Of a DNA stretch of 40,679 bases, positions 26,310 to 33,927 are shown one piece after another. The position numbers were made by a program, and so were the translations under genes. The DNA comes from an uncultured Alphaproteobacteria bacterium. GTDB taxonomy: Bacteria > Pseudomonadota > Alphaproteobacteria > Parvibaculales > Parvibaculaceae. The notes beneath the pieces were generated by a model. That model saw only the letters and a program-made list of their open reading frames with translations, did no database searches and was not told the origin of the DNA. The stretch is from the NCBI GenBank assembly GCA_903889655.1, contig CAISYL010000081.1:1-40679 (forward strand). Reading direction: 5' to 3'. Numbering within the stretch: position 1 is the stretch's first letter; each line of letters begins with the position of its first letter.

Positions 26310-28869
26310 CGATAGCCTTCTGAAAGTCCGGGAAGGAGAATGTGCCGGCGCCCGAGACAAGAACTGCCCGATGGCGGACGTCCGACAGATGGCCCGTCAA
26401 TGCGCTTCCTTCCTCGAAGAATGCTCCCAATTGCGCCACGTCGGAGAAAAGTATGGAAGAATCCGGCGCGTATAATTGCAAAACATGAGGAACATTGCCG
26501 CTTCCTTCCCGCCCGATGACAAAGCAGCCCGCCGCAATCGCCTCATGCGTGGCAAAGCTGAATGTCTCATGACAGAGGGACCAGGAAAGCACGGCGTCCA
26601 CCTCCTCCTGTTCCAGAGCATGGATCATGGCGTGACGGGAGAAGCCGCCGGCCAGCACCTCGACGTTACGTATGTAATCCGGACACCGTCCGGGCCCGTC
26701 AAGACCGAGCTGTATAAATTCATATCGGGCATCATTCATGAAGCGTTCGGCGAGGGACTGAAACACCGCCCAACCCTTGCTATAACTGCGCGCGCCAAGA
26801 TGCGCGATCCGATATCGATCTTTCTTCCCCCCGCGCGCCGCGATGCCGACGGGCACCAGAAAAGCGAGTGGCTGGACCTGGCCGGCGTCCACGGAAGATC
26901 CAACGATCTTCTGCAGCATGCCAAGGGACGCCGACGACGGCGCCAACAGCTTCGGCTGCAATTTGTCCAGCATAGCAGTCAGTCGGCCGGTATGGCGCGC
27001 GCGCGCCTTCCCATAGACGCAGATCCGGCAAGCGCCGGAAGTCATATGAGGGGCCCCGCAGAATTCAACGTCGTTTCGCAGAAGCGCGAAACTTGGACAC
27101 GCAAGGAAATAGTCATGCGCCCAGACGAAGCTCTGCGTGATACCGGCCGCGGCGGCGAGTTCGGCGATCGCCTCGGGTGCATGACCCGCCAGATGATGCA
27201 CCACGAGAATGGCTTGCCATCCCAGCCCCCGGTGACGACGAACCTCGCGCGATATCTGCTCCAGCGTAAGCGTACCCAGCAACGTTCCGTTGAGGCGCGC
27301 CTGGAAAACGGCATGACCTTCTGGAGCGAGGCGCAATCCCGGACTTGTCGGCGCCAGATGGAGATAGTTCGCCCGCTCGAATCGTGCCCGGTCGGCCTCG
27401 TCCGTGATGACGTTCTGAATGCCGCCTGTGGACACCCGATAATCCGTATGGCTGACCGCGATGATAATTGGCCCGTCGTCCATCTCACGAAACGCACAGG
27501 CGACCAGATCGTCGCTTGCATCCAGCAATCCGTCGTGATCGGGCGCAGCTTCATCGAACCGCGCCGCATCGAGTGTGGCACGGAAGAGATCCGCCGGCGG
27601 CGCCGGCATGCGGCGCTCGTCCCGCCCGAAAAGAAGATAATGCACGAAGGGATTGATCCCCGCGGCGGCGACATCGGGGTAACGCGCGAGATAGAACGAC
27701 GTATCGAACCACATGGAGGGATCGCGCCCCTCCCTCCATCCCGTCTCGCAAAAATGTCGCAGCGGGTCGACCATCGCCGCGCCGATGTCCGGATAGGTTT
27801 TCAGATAAAAGGCTGGATCGAATTCTCGCCTTGCCACTTTGCTGTCTGGCGATTCTTCGTCGACCCGGGAGAGTATCTGTTGCCCTGTTTCCGCGAAAGC
27901 GGGGATAACGGGCGCAACTGGATTATCGTTCGCATCCGGCTGCACAGCAGGCGGCATTGCCGCCCGACGGACCGTTGGCATGAGCGCCTTTAGCTCTTCA
28001 GCGATCGTGTCGAGCTCCCTCTCCGCCCGGCTGGTTTCAGACGATACTTCCAGCGAGCACAGAGCTGCAAAGGCCCGTGAACATAAGGCCCCGGTTGCGC
28101 TGACCGGTTCGTCGACCTCGCCCGCAGACCAATGGTGCCGCCTTCGGGGATCGAGAAAAGCGTCGATCTTCCTCTCGGAGTCGGTGTCGGATGGCGGAAG
28201 ACGAAAGCCCGTTCGAACTTGAATGGCGTCCAATGTTCCCCGCCAATCCCGAAGTAACCTGTCGTAGCTGACGACGGCACGTCTGAACGAACGCGTTGCG
28301 GCTTCCGATTCAAGCACGTGACGTAGCCACAGGCTCTCCGCATCGCGGCGTGTATGCCTCGCCGGCCAGAATTTGCGCCGCCGGGCGAGCGAATGAGCGA
28401 CTTCCGTTGGGTGACGAAAAAGGAGCACCGGGGAGACGTTCATATCGGCTGCCGTCAGTGCCTCACTGACAATCGTGGCAAAGCGGCACATCCGTGGGTC
28501 CTTTACGACAATAGGACCTGAGCCGGGATAATTGCCGATGACGGCGGCCGCGATGTCGCGGCGGATGACCTTCAACCTCTCGGGGGAAAGCCGCGAGAAA
28601 TCAAGCTCACTCGGATCGTGCCACGACGCACCGATCTCAAACAGAACTTGTTCTAGATAGACAACGAGATCGAAAGGTTCCCAATGGCCAGCCTCATTTC
28701 CATCCGCTGGTTCCATGAGACGTAGAGGCAACTGCGCGCCCGCGAGACTCAATACCCGCGTCAGGGCGCTCGTGCCGGACCGATGCATGCCGAGCACCAG
28801 CAGACACGTGCGGCGACGATCGATATCCAGAGATTTGGCGCGCAAAACGCTACTCAAGAGGGGAATCAC
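26302..28869 (-). CDS. Sulfotransferase - tandem repeat - GT4 glycosyltransferase fusion
   Basis: An 855-residue cytosolic protein made of three parts. Residues 20-245 form a sulfotransferase-type P-loop domain: PAPS 5'-phosphate loop VLGMHRSGTSAL (25-36) and the VVKDPRM and LLFRHPTEVAHSLARR segments. Residues about 350-417 hold two copies of a roughly 35-residue repeat (FDPAFYLKTYPDI...GWREGRDPS, then FDTSFYLARYPDV...YLLFGRDERR), a module often found beside glycosyltransferases in polysaccharide loci. Residues about 465-855 are a GT-B, family-4-like transferase with the donor-loop STGGIQN and ETFSFATHEAIAAGCFVIG late in the domain. It may transfer sulfate and a sugar onto one glycan chain. 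The ATG at 28869 is divergent from the second sulfotransferase. The domain calls are motif-based. Confidence 0.82.
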   Translation of the reverse strand: MIPLLSSVLRAKSLDIDRRRTCLLVLGMHRSGTSALTRVLSLAGAQLPLRLMEPADGNEAGHWEPFDLVVYLEQVLFEIGASWHDPSELDFSRLSPERLKVIRRDIAAAVIGNYPGSGPIVVKDPRMCRFATIVSEALTAADMNVSPVLLFRHPTEVAHSLARRRKFWPARHTRRDAESLWLRHVLESEAATRSFRRAVVSYDRLLRDWRGTLDAIQVRTGFRLPPSDTDSERKIDAFLDPRRRHHWSAGEVDEPVSATGALCSRAFAALCSLEVSSETSRAERELDTIAEELKALMPTVRRAAMPPAVQPDANDNPVAPVIPAFAETGQQILSRVDEESPDSKVARREFDPAFYLKTYPDIGAAMVDPLRHFCETGWREGRDPSMWFDTSFYLARYPDVAAAGINPFVHYLLFGRDERRMPAPPADLFRATLDAARFDEAAPDHDGLLDASDDLVACAFREMDDGPIIIAVSHTDYRVSTGGIQNVITDEADRARFERANYLHLAPTSPGLRLAPEGHAVFQARLNGTLLGTLTLEQISREVRRHRGLGWQAILVVHHLAGHAPEAIAELAAAAGITQSFVWAHDYFLACPSFALLRNDVEFCGAPHMTSGACRICVYGKARARHTGRLTAMLDKLQPKLLAPSSASLGMLQKIVGSSVDAGQVQPLAFLVPVGIAARGGKKDRYRIAHLGARSYSKGWAVFQSLAERFMNDARYEFIQLGLDGPGRCPDYIRNVEVLAGGFSRHAMIHALEQEEVDAVLSWSLCHETFSFATHEAIAAGCFVIGREGSGNVPHVLQLYAPDSSILFSDVAQLGAFFEEGSALTGHLSDVRHRAVLVSGAGTFSFPDFQKAIDG

Positions 28870-29021
28870 GACTGATCACACCACATTTTGGGTTGCAATG
28901 GATCGTCCCAGGCGAATCCCGTGTCCCCGGCGCGATTTTCTCTGCTATCAAACGGTACCGCAATACACTAATCCATCCCGCCCGACTTAAAATCACCGGA
29001 CACCCGGCTAACATTGAACCA

Positions 29022-29846
29022 ATGGCGCACGCTTCGACAAGGAAAACATTCATTCTGGGCCTCGGCGCGCAAAAAAGTGGGACCACATGGCTCTATAATT
29101 ATATCCAAAATAGTCCGTATGCAGACTGTGGTATGACCAAGGAATATCACATATGGGACGCGGTCTTCATTCCGGAATGCCGCGAGTTCGTGGTACAGCC
29201 GGACCAGGCGTCGGGTTCCGAACTCCTCGCTCTGAGACAGCGCCTCCAGAACGATCTCGCCCGATATGCGGACTACTTTTGCGACTTGCTTGGCAGCCAT
29301 GGCGTCTCAATCACCGCCGATATCACACCTGCCTATGCGGGCCTCGGTCCGGAACACCTGACCAGAATATATGAGGATTTCGAACGTCGCGGCGTGGATT
29401 GCAAGTTCATATTTCTCATGCGCGATCCTGTAGAGCGCTGCTGGAGCGCAACCCGGATGAAGAAGAGCGTGGAATCGGATCTCTACGGGAAACGGCCGGA
29501 TGAGGAAATCCTGCCGACCTATTTCAAGACGACGGATGCGAGGTTTCGGACAGACTATCGGCAAACCATCATGGCGCTCGATGCGGCCGTTCCATCCGAA
29601 AACGTCTACTACGGCATTTACGAAGAGATGATGCAGCCGGAACAGATCGAAGCATTGTCCCGTTTTATCGGCATTAAGCCAGATCCGAAATTCTCCGGCA
29701 GAATATTCAACGCATTTCCGAAGACCGAGGTTATCTCGATGGCCACGCGTCGAGCTGTCGCTGCGGAGTACCGCCACGTTTACGAATTTTGCGCCGTTCG
29801 CTTTCCCCGGACGCGAACGCTCTGGAACAGCATGGACTCGGTATGA
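29022..29846 (+). CDS. Sulfotransferase family protein
   Basis: A 274-residue PAPS-dependent sulfotransferase. The 5'-phosphosulfate loop is ILGLGAQKSGTTWLYNYI (11-28) and the 3'-phosphate motif is FLMRDPVERCWSA (131-143, with R134 and S142 as expected PAPS contacts). TADITPAY at 98-105 matches the heparan N-sulfotransferase-like group. No signal peptide or membrane segment is seen from ATG 29022; the frame is open to 28893, but nothing there looks coding. The DNA is clearly AT-richer than its neighbours (43-48% GC in the first lines against about 62% in the mdt genes), which suggests recent acquisition. The probable acceptor is the surface glycan made by neighbouring glycosyltransferases. 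Confidence 0.87.
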   Translation: MAHASTRKTFILGLGAQKSGTTWLYNYIQNSPYADCGMTKEYHIWDAVFIPECREFVVQPDQASGSELLALRQRLQNDLARYADYFCDLLGSHGVSITADITPAYAGLGPEHLTRIYEDFERRGVDCKFIFLMRDPVERCWSATRMKKSVESDLYGKRPDEEILPTYFKTTDARFRTDYRQTIMALDAAVPSENVYYGIYEEMMQPEQIEALSRFIGIKPDPKFSGRIFNAFPKTEVISMATRRAVAAEYRHVYEFCAVRFPRTRTLWNSMDSV

Positions 29847-29849
29847 TAT

Positions 29850-31223
29850 CTATTCACCGGCTCTCATCGCCGGCCGCCTTGCGCAAAGCAGGAGAACCAG
29901 CAGCACGAGGCTCGTCAGCAGTATCGGTGCATAGAGATAACGAAAGTCGCTCGCGATCGTTGTCGGCAGAAACGAGATGTACATGAGCGCCACGCCGCTC
30001 AGAATGATTTTTGCACCCCTGCGGAGCCCGGGCGGCAGTTCCACATAGACAAGAGCCATTGCCGCCGCGGCAGCCAATGCGAGCCAGAACGCGTGTCTGT
30101 AGATCGGCCACCCCATAACCGCAGATGCAATCTCAAGGATCAGAAGGCTGCGACTATTGCGCCCCTCCTGAAGACCGACGGCCGCGAAATAGGCGGGATT
30201 TCCCTCTATTCCAACGTGAACCGGCAACGTTTTCCCGATACCCCGCAATCCCAGAAGAGTCGCGTAGCTGGTTGCTCTGTGAGCGAGATACGATTGCGGA
30301 TGGTGCAGGATCAGTGAACCCCAGACCCGACGGATGCCGGCCGGTCCAATCGAGCGGAACCATTGCTGCACCGATGGCGCGCCGCCCAGCGTGTCAATGC
30401 GTGCCGCATCGTAGGTCGCGTGGAGGGCATCGAACACCTGGGGGGGGACCGGCTCAGCCAGCCCTTCGGGGACCGCTGGCTCGCGTGCCAGAATGCCGGC
30501 GATGTCGAAGATCATAATGGAGCGAAGCCCGACCGCGCTGGAACGGTCTTCCGCATCCCTGATCGTTTCACCCACCATTTGGCTCAGAAGAAAAGAGAGA
30601 CACAGAAACAAGGCAACGAGCAATCCTCGTGCGCGCCAGGAAAGAACGGAGAGCGGCAGAAGCAACAGCAACGGAGCCATGAAAATTCCCTGTTGCCGGA
30701 CAAGCAAGGCAAAACTCAAAACGGCACAGCAAAGCAGAGCCGCCGTTGCTCGACGCTTGTTCCGATAGACAATGGCGGCGGTGCCGAACGCGGCACCGGC
30801 GGCAAGAAGCGCCGCGAAAAGCACATCCTTCCATACGATGCCGGAGTAAATGGCTATCAGCGGATTCAACATCAGAAGCAAGGCAAGCCCCACCCGCCAC
30901 GACGCGACGTATGCCCCATCCGCGTCGTCTCGTGCCTCAGCCGCCATAAGCGATATGGCCGCCATCGCGCCATAGGAGAGCAAAGTGCACAGGCAGACGA
31001 ATATGGTCGTCGCCTGCCGTCCGCCGCCGAACCAGCGCAGAAGAGCCGACATGGCGGGAGGATTCCAGCTTATCGAAACCCCGGTCTTCGCTTCGTAGAG
31101 CTGGACACTGGTATCCATCGACATCTGCCCCGGAACATGCAGCGCTATGACGGCGATCGCCAGCATCATTCCGACGATACCTACAAGGCCGGCGGCCAGG
31201 CGCGGGGATAATGTGTGTGCCAT
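29850..31223 (-). CDS. Polytopic membrane protein, glycan-locus type, function unknown
   Basis: A 457-residue integral membrane protein with about 10-12 hydrophobic segments. A first helix (LAAGLVGIVGMMLAIAVIALHV) is followed by a loop MSMDTSVQLYEAKTG...WNPPAMSALL, reminiscent of GT-C transferases, in which an acidic residue in the first extracytoplasmic loop is catalytic. The large loop around LGGAPSVQQWFRSIGPAG could hold a substrate site. It may be a polyprenyl-phosphate-sugar-dependent glycosyltransferase or another polysaccharide-assembly protein; I do not recognise a named family with certainty. ATG 31223 is chosen over the adjacent TTG because GGGGGAG lies six bases upstream. It converges on the sulfotransferase gene with a 3-base gap and is divergent from the GT2 gene. 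Confidence 0.75.
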   Translation of the reverse strand: MAHTLSPRLAAGLVGIVGMMLAIAVIALHVPGQMSMDTSVQLYEAKTGVSISWNPPAMSALLRWFGGGRQATTIFVCLCTLLSYGAMAAISLMAAEARDDADGAYVASWRVGLALLLMLNPLIAIYSGIVWKDVLFAALLAAGAAFGTAAIVYRNKRRATAALLCCAVLSFALLVRQQGIFMAPLLLLLPLSVLSWRARGLLVALFLCLSFLLSQMVGETIRDAEDRSSAVGLRSIMIFDIAGILAREPAVPEGLAEPVPPQVFDALHATYDAARIDTLGGAPSVQQWFRSIGPAGIRRVWGSLILHHPQSYLAHRATSYATLLGLRGIGKTLPVHVGIEGNPAYFAAVGLQEGRNSRSLLILEIASAVMGWPIYRHAFWLALAAAAAMALVYVELPPGLRRGAKIILSGVALMYISFLPTTIASDFRYLYAPILLTSLVLLVLLLCARRPAMRAGE

Positions 31224-31253
31224 CAATATCTCCCCCTGAATTCCTGGACAACC

Positions 31254-31277
31254 GGCCCGGCTCCCGAAGACCGGGCC
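31254..31277. other. Inverted repeat in the divergent glycan-gene intergenic
   Basis: GGCCCGG (31254-31260) and CCGGGCC (31271-31277) are exact inverted copies around a 10-base loop, between the divergent membrane-protein and GT2 genes. There is no T-run. It could be an operator or an mRNA stem. Confidence 0.3.
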
Positions 31278-31302
31278 TCAACTCGCGGCCGCATCGATTT
31301 GA

Positions 31303-31330
31303 TTTACACGGAGCGCTTTTGAGGCACTAT
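31303..31330 (+). promoter_or_regulatory. Candidate promoter for the GT2 gene
   Basis: TTTACA (31303-31308), a 16-base spacer and CACTAT (31325-31330), 39 bases before the GT2 start. Recognised by eye in an otherwise GC-rich region. Confidence 0.35.
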
Positions 31331-31368
31331 GTGTCCTAACCATAGCGTCCTCCCGATACCTCAGCTAC

Positions 31369-32352
31369 ATGTTCAAAAACCTGAAAATTGCGGCCGTCAT
31401 TCCGTGCTACCGCGTAGCCGATCAGATATTGAATCTGATTCGCACCATCCCGCCGGAAGTGGATCGAATTTATTGCGTCGACGACGCCTGCCCCGCCGGT
31501 TCAGGCAAACTCGTGATGGAGCGATGCGCGGACCCCCGGATCAGTGTTTTGTTCAACGAGCGGAATTTGGGCGTTGGCGGTGCCGTGAAAGCCGGCTATG
31601 TCGCCGCGCGCGCGGACGATTGTGATATCGCCGTCAAGCTCGATGGTGACGGGCAGATGGACCCGCGGCTCATTCCGGCATTCCTGCTTCCCATCGCACT
31701 CGGTCAGGCCGATTACACCAAGGGCAATCGTTTTTTCCATATCGAAGATGTGAACGCCATGCCCGTATCGCGGCTTCTGGGCAATGCGGCTCTGACGTTT
31801 CTCGCAAAGTTTTCGACAGGCTATTGGAATGTCGCGGACCCGACCAACGGTTACACCGCCGCTCATCTGGGCGTGCTCGACCTTGCATCTCTCGAAAAGG
31901 TATCGAATGGATATTTCTTCGAGACGGATCTGCTGTTCCGTCTCAACATCGCGCGTTGCGTGGTCCGCGATATTCCCATGACGGCGAGATACGGAACCGA
32001 ACGATCGAGCCTTCGGATTCAAAACGTCCTGTGGCAATTCCTCGCCGGACACATCCGTAATTTCGTCAAGCGCATTCTGTATGGATATTTTCTGCGGGAC
32101 TTCAACATCGCATCGGCCCAGATTTTACTTGGCGTGCCGCTGTTGGCAGCGGGTTTCGCCTTTGGCATTTATCATTGGCGGCTCTCCATCATGACCGGCA
32201 CGCCGGCCACCGCCGGTACCGTGATGATCGCAGCACTTATGATCCTGACCGGCATCCAATTCTGTCTCGGTGCACTGAACTACGACATTACAAGCGTGCC
32301 GAAGGAACCGCTTCATCCTCTATTGCAAAAGCCTTCCCACGAGGAGCGTTGA
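31369..32352 (+). CDS. GT2 glycosyltransferase (dolichyl/polyprenyl-phosphate mannosyltransferase-like)
   Basis: A 327-residue family-2 transferase. The GT-A domain has AAVIPCYRVADQIL at the N-terminus, the nucleotide-binding VDDACPAGSG, NLGVGGAVKAGY, and the metal-binding DGDGQMDP near residue 100, as in DPM1-like polyprenol-phosphate glycosyltransferases. The acceptor-side DPTNGYTAAH and a C-terminal pair of hydrophobic helices (about 245-268 and 283-305) fit anchoring of a lipid-linked sugar enzyme such as GtrB. It probably makes a polyprenyl-phosphate sugar used by a GT-C type enzyme, for which the divergent membrane protein is an obvious candidate partner (inference). ATG 31369 was taken; upstream codons do not extend the domain. 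Confidence 0.9.
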   Translation: MFKNLKIAAVIPCYRVADQILNLIRTIPPEVDRIYCVDDACPAGSGKLVMERCADPRISVLFNERNLGVGGAVKAGYVAARADDCDIAVKLDGDGQMDPRLIPAFLLPIALGQADYTKGNRFFHIEDVNAMPVSRLLGNAALTFLAKFSTGYWNVADPTNGYTAAHLGVLDLASLEKVSNGYFFETDLLFRLNIARCVVRDIPMTARYGTERSSLRIQNVLWQFLAGHIRNFVKRILYGYFLRDFNIASAQILLGVPLLAAGFAFGIYHWRLSIMTGTPATAGTVMIAALMILTGIQFCLGALNYDITSVPKEPLHPLLQKPSHEER

Positions 32353-32635
32353 AAGCCGGCTTTGGGAATCCAAAGCTGTCATCGTATCGACGCTCCAGCC
32401 ACCCTTGAGCTGCCAGCCATAACCGCTTCGGATATCCAGATGGCGATCGGGCGCGTACATGTTGATACGTGGCGCACCTTTTCCCTCGACACTCCGAAAC
32501 GGTATAACCATGCTTAATTGAGCATGCCGGGACGGCATATCCGGACGACGGATCATCGACGCTGGAGCGTTCAAGCGGTTGAGGGTCGGCGCAACGCTCC
32601 AGACTGAACATTACAAAGCAGAAAGTTTCATTGGC
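32353..32635. other. Leader region of the mdtABC operon
   Basis: 283 bases between the GT2 stop and mdtA. It contains an inverted repeat (32562-32602). A minus-strand frame (32320-32574, 84 codons) runs through it but has mixed third-position composition and no recognised homology, so it is not called as a gene. No regulator gene is present. Confidence 0.6.
32562..32602 (+). promoter_or_regulatory. 10-bp inverted repeat upstream of mdtA
   Basis: CTGGAGCGTT (32562-32571) and AACGCTCCAG (32593-32602) are exact inverted copies 21 bases apart, 34 bases before the mdtA start. The half-site CGACGCTCCAG is seen again at about 32388-32398. It could be a repressor-binding site or a 5'-leader stem. 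Confidence 0.4.
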
Positions 32636-33895
32636 ATGCTGGAAGCGTGGACGGGCCGGCTGAAGGCGGAAGCAGCGAAACACCCGCGCGTCGCCTGGAC
32701 CGCGACGGGATTGATTTTGCTGATATTTCTGGTCTGGGCATTGAAGCCCGGCACCAATCAGCACACGGGCCGTATGGGCATGAATGCCGCCGTACCCGTC
32801 GTCGTCGCGACCGTCGAGAAAGGCGATATCGACGTCGTCCTCAACGCGCTCGGAACCGTCACCCCCCCGGCGACCGTCACAGTCAAGCCGCAGGTGAGCG
32901 GTCAACTGACACAGATCGCTTTTTCGGAAGGCCAGACCGTCAAGAAGGGCGACTTTCTGGCGGAGATCGATCCGAGGCCCTTTCAGGCCGCACTCGATCA
33001 GGCGCGCGGCACGTTGCTGCGCGACCAGGCTGTGCTCCGGAATGCCGAACTCGACCTTGAGCGTTACCGGACGCTGATGGCTCAGGATTCGATTTCGCGT
33101 CAAACTCTCGACGCGCAGGCTTCGCTCGTTCGCCAGACGCAAGGCACCGTCAAGTCCGACGAAGCCACGGTCGAAACGGCAAGCCTCAATCTCGAATATT
33201 GCCACATCGTGTCGCCGATCGACGGCCGCGTCGGTCTGCGTCAGGTCGACCTCGGCAACTATGTCCAGGTCGGCGCGACCGCCGGGATTGTCGTCGTGAC
33301 GCAGCTTCAGCCCATCACGGTGCTGTTCGCGATTCCGGAAGACAGCCTGCCCGCCGTCATGAAGCGCCTGCAATCCGGCGCGGCGCTGCCCGCCATCGCC
33401 TATGATCGCAGCCAGACGACGAAACTCGCCACCGGCGTCCTCGCGACCGTCGACAACCAGATCGACACCACGACGGGAACGGTGAAACTCCGTGCGCAAT
33501 TCGCGAACGAAGACAACAGTCTCTTTCCCAACCAGTTCGTGAATATTGAGCTGACGGTCGACACCGAAGAGAACGCAACCATTGCCTCGACCGCCGCCAT
33601 CCAGCGCGGCGCCCCGGGAACATTCGTCTACGTGGTCGACAGCGAAAACACGGTGCATGTGCGCCCGATAAAGCTTGGCGTCACAGAGGGAGAGCGCGTC
33701 GCCATCGTCTCGGGCCTCGCTCCGGGTGAAAAAATCGTCATCGACGGAACGGACAAGCTGCGCGAGGGCGCGAAGGTAACGATCCCCACCGCTTCATCTT
33801 CGAAGACGGCGGCGCTCGGCACCGGCGACCAGCAAGCCCAGAAGAAGCATAAAGGCCGACATAAAAAGCCCACGACCGATCAGACCGAACAATGA
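32636..33895 (+). CDS. mdtA: RND efflux periplasmic adaptor (MdtA-like)
   Basis: Membrane-fusion protein of a tripartite efflux pump, 419 residues (E. coli MdtA is about 415). A short cytosolic N-terminus and one membrane anchor (about 20-36, TGLILLIFLVWAL) are followed by a lipoyl half-motif with VKPQVSGQLTQIAFSEGQTVKKGD, an alpha-hairpin, the second lipoyl half (SPIDGRVGLRQVDLGNYV), a beta-barrel and a membrane-proximal domain (VAIVSGLAPGEKIVIDG). The Lys/His-rich tail KKHKGRHKKP is unusual. ATG 32636 has only a weak purine tract; a TTG at 32579 would extend it. Two mdtBC-type pump genes follow after 32 bases. Confidence 0.92.
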   Translation: MLEAWTGRLKAEAAKHPRVAWTATGLILLIFLVWALKPGTNQHTGRMGMNAAVPVVVATVEKGDIDVVLNALGTVTPPATVTVKPQVSGQLTQIAFSEGQTVKKGDFLAEIDPRPFQAALDQARGTLLRDQAVLRNAELDLERYRTLMAQDSISRQTLDAQASLVRQTQGTVKSDEATVETASLNLEYCHIVSPIDGRVGLRQVDLGNYVQVGATAGIVVVTQLQPITVLFAIPEDSLPAVMKRLQSGAALPAIAYDRSQTTKLATGVLATVDNQIDTTTGTVKLRAQFANEDNSLFPNQFVNIELTVDTEENATIASTAAIQRGAPGTFVYVVDSENTVHVRPIKLGVTEGERVAIVSGLAPGEKIVIDGTDKLREGAKVTIPTASSSKTAALGTGDQQAQKKHKGRHKKPTTDQTEQ

Positions 33896-33927
33896 CGACG
33901 GCGCTCCGGCACAAGGTCTTATAACGC

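Noticed and set aside
32320-32574. Minus-strand 84-codon ORF overlapping the GT2 end
   Set aside because: It reads smoothly but has mixed third-position usage, no ribosome site and no recognised family. Left as an open question.
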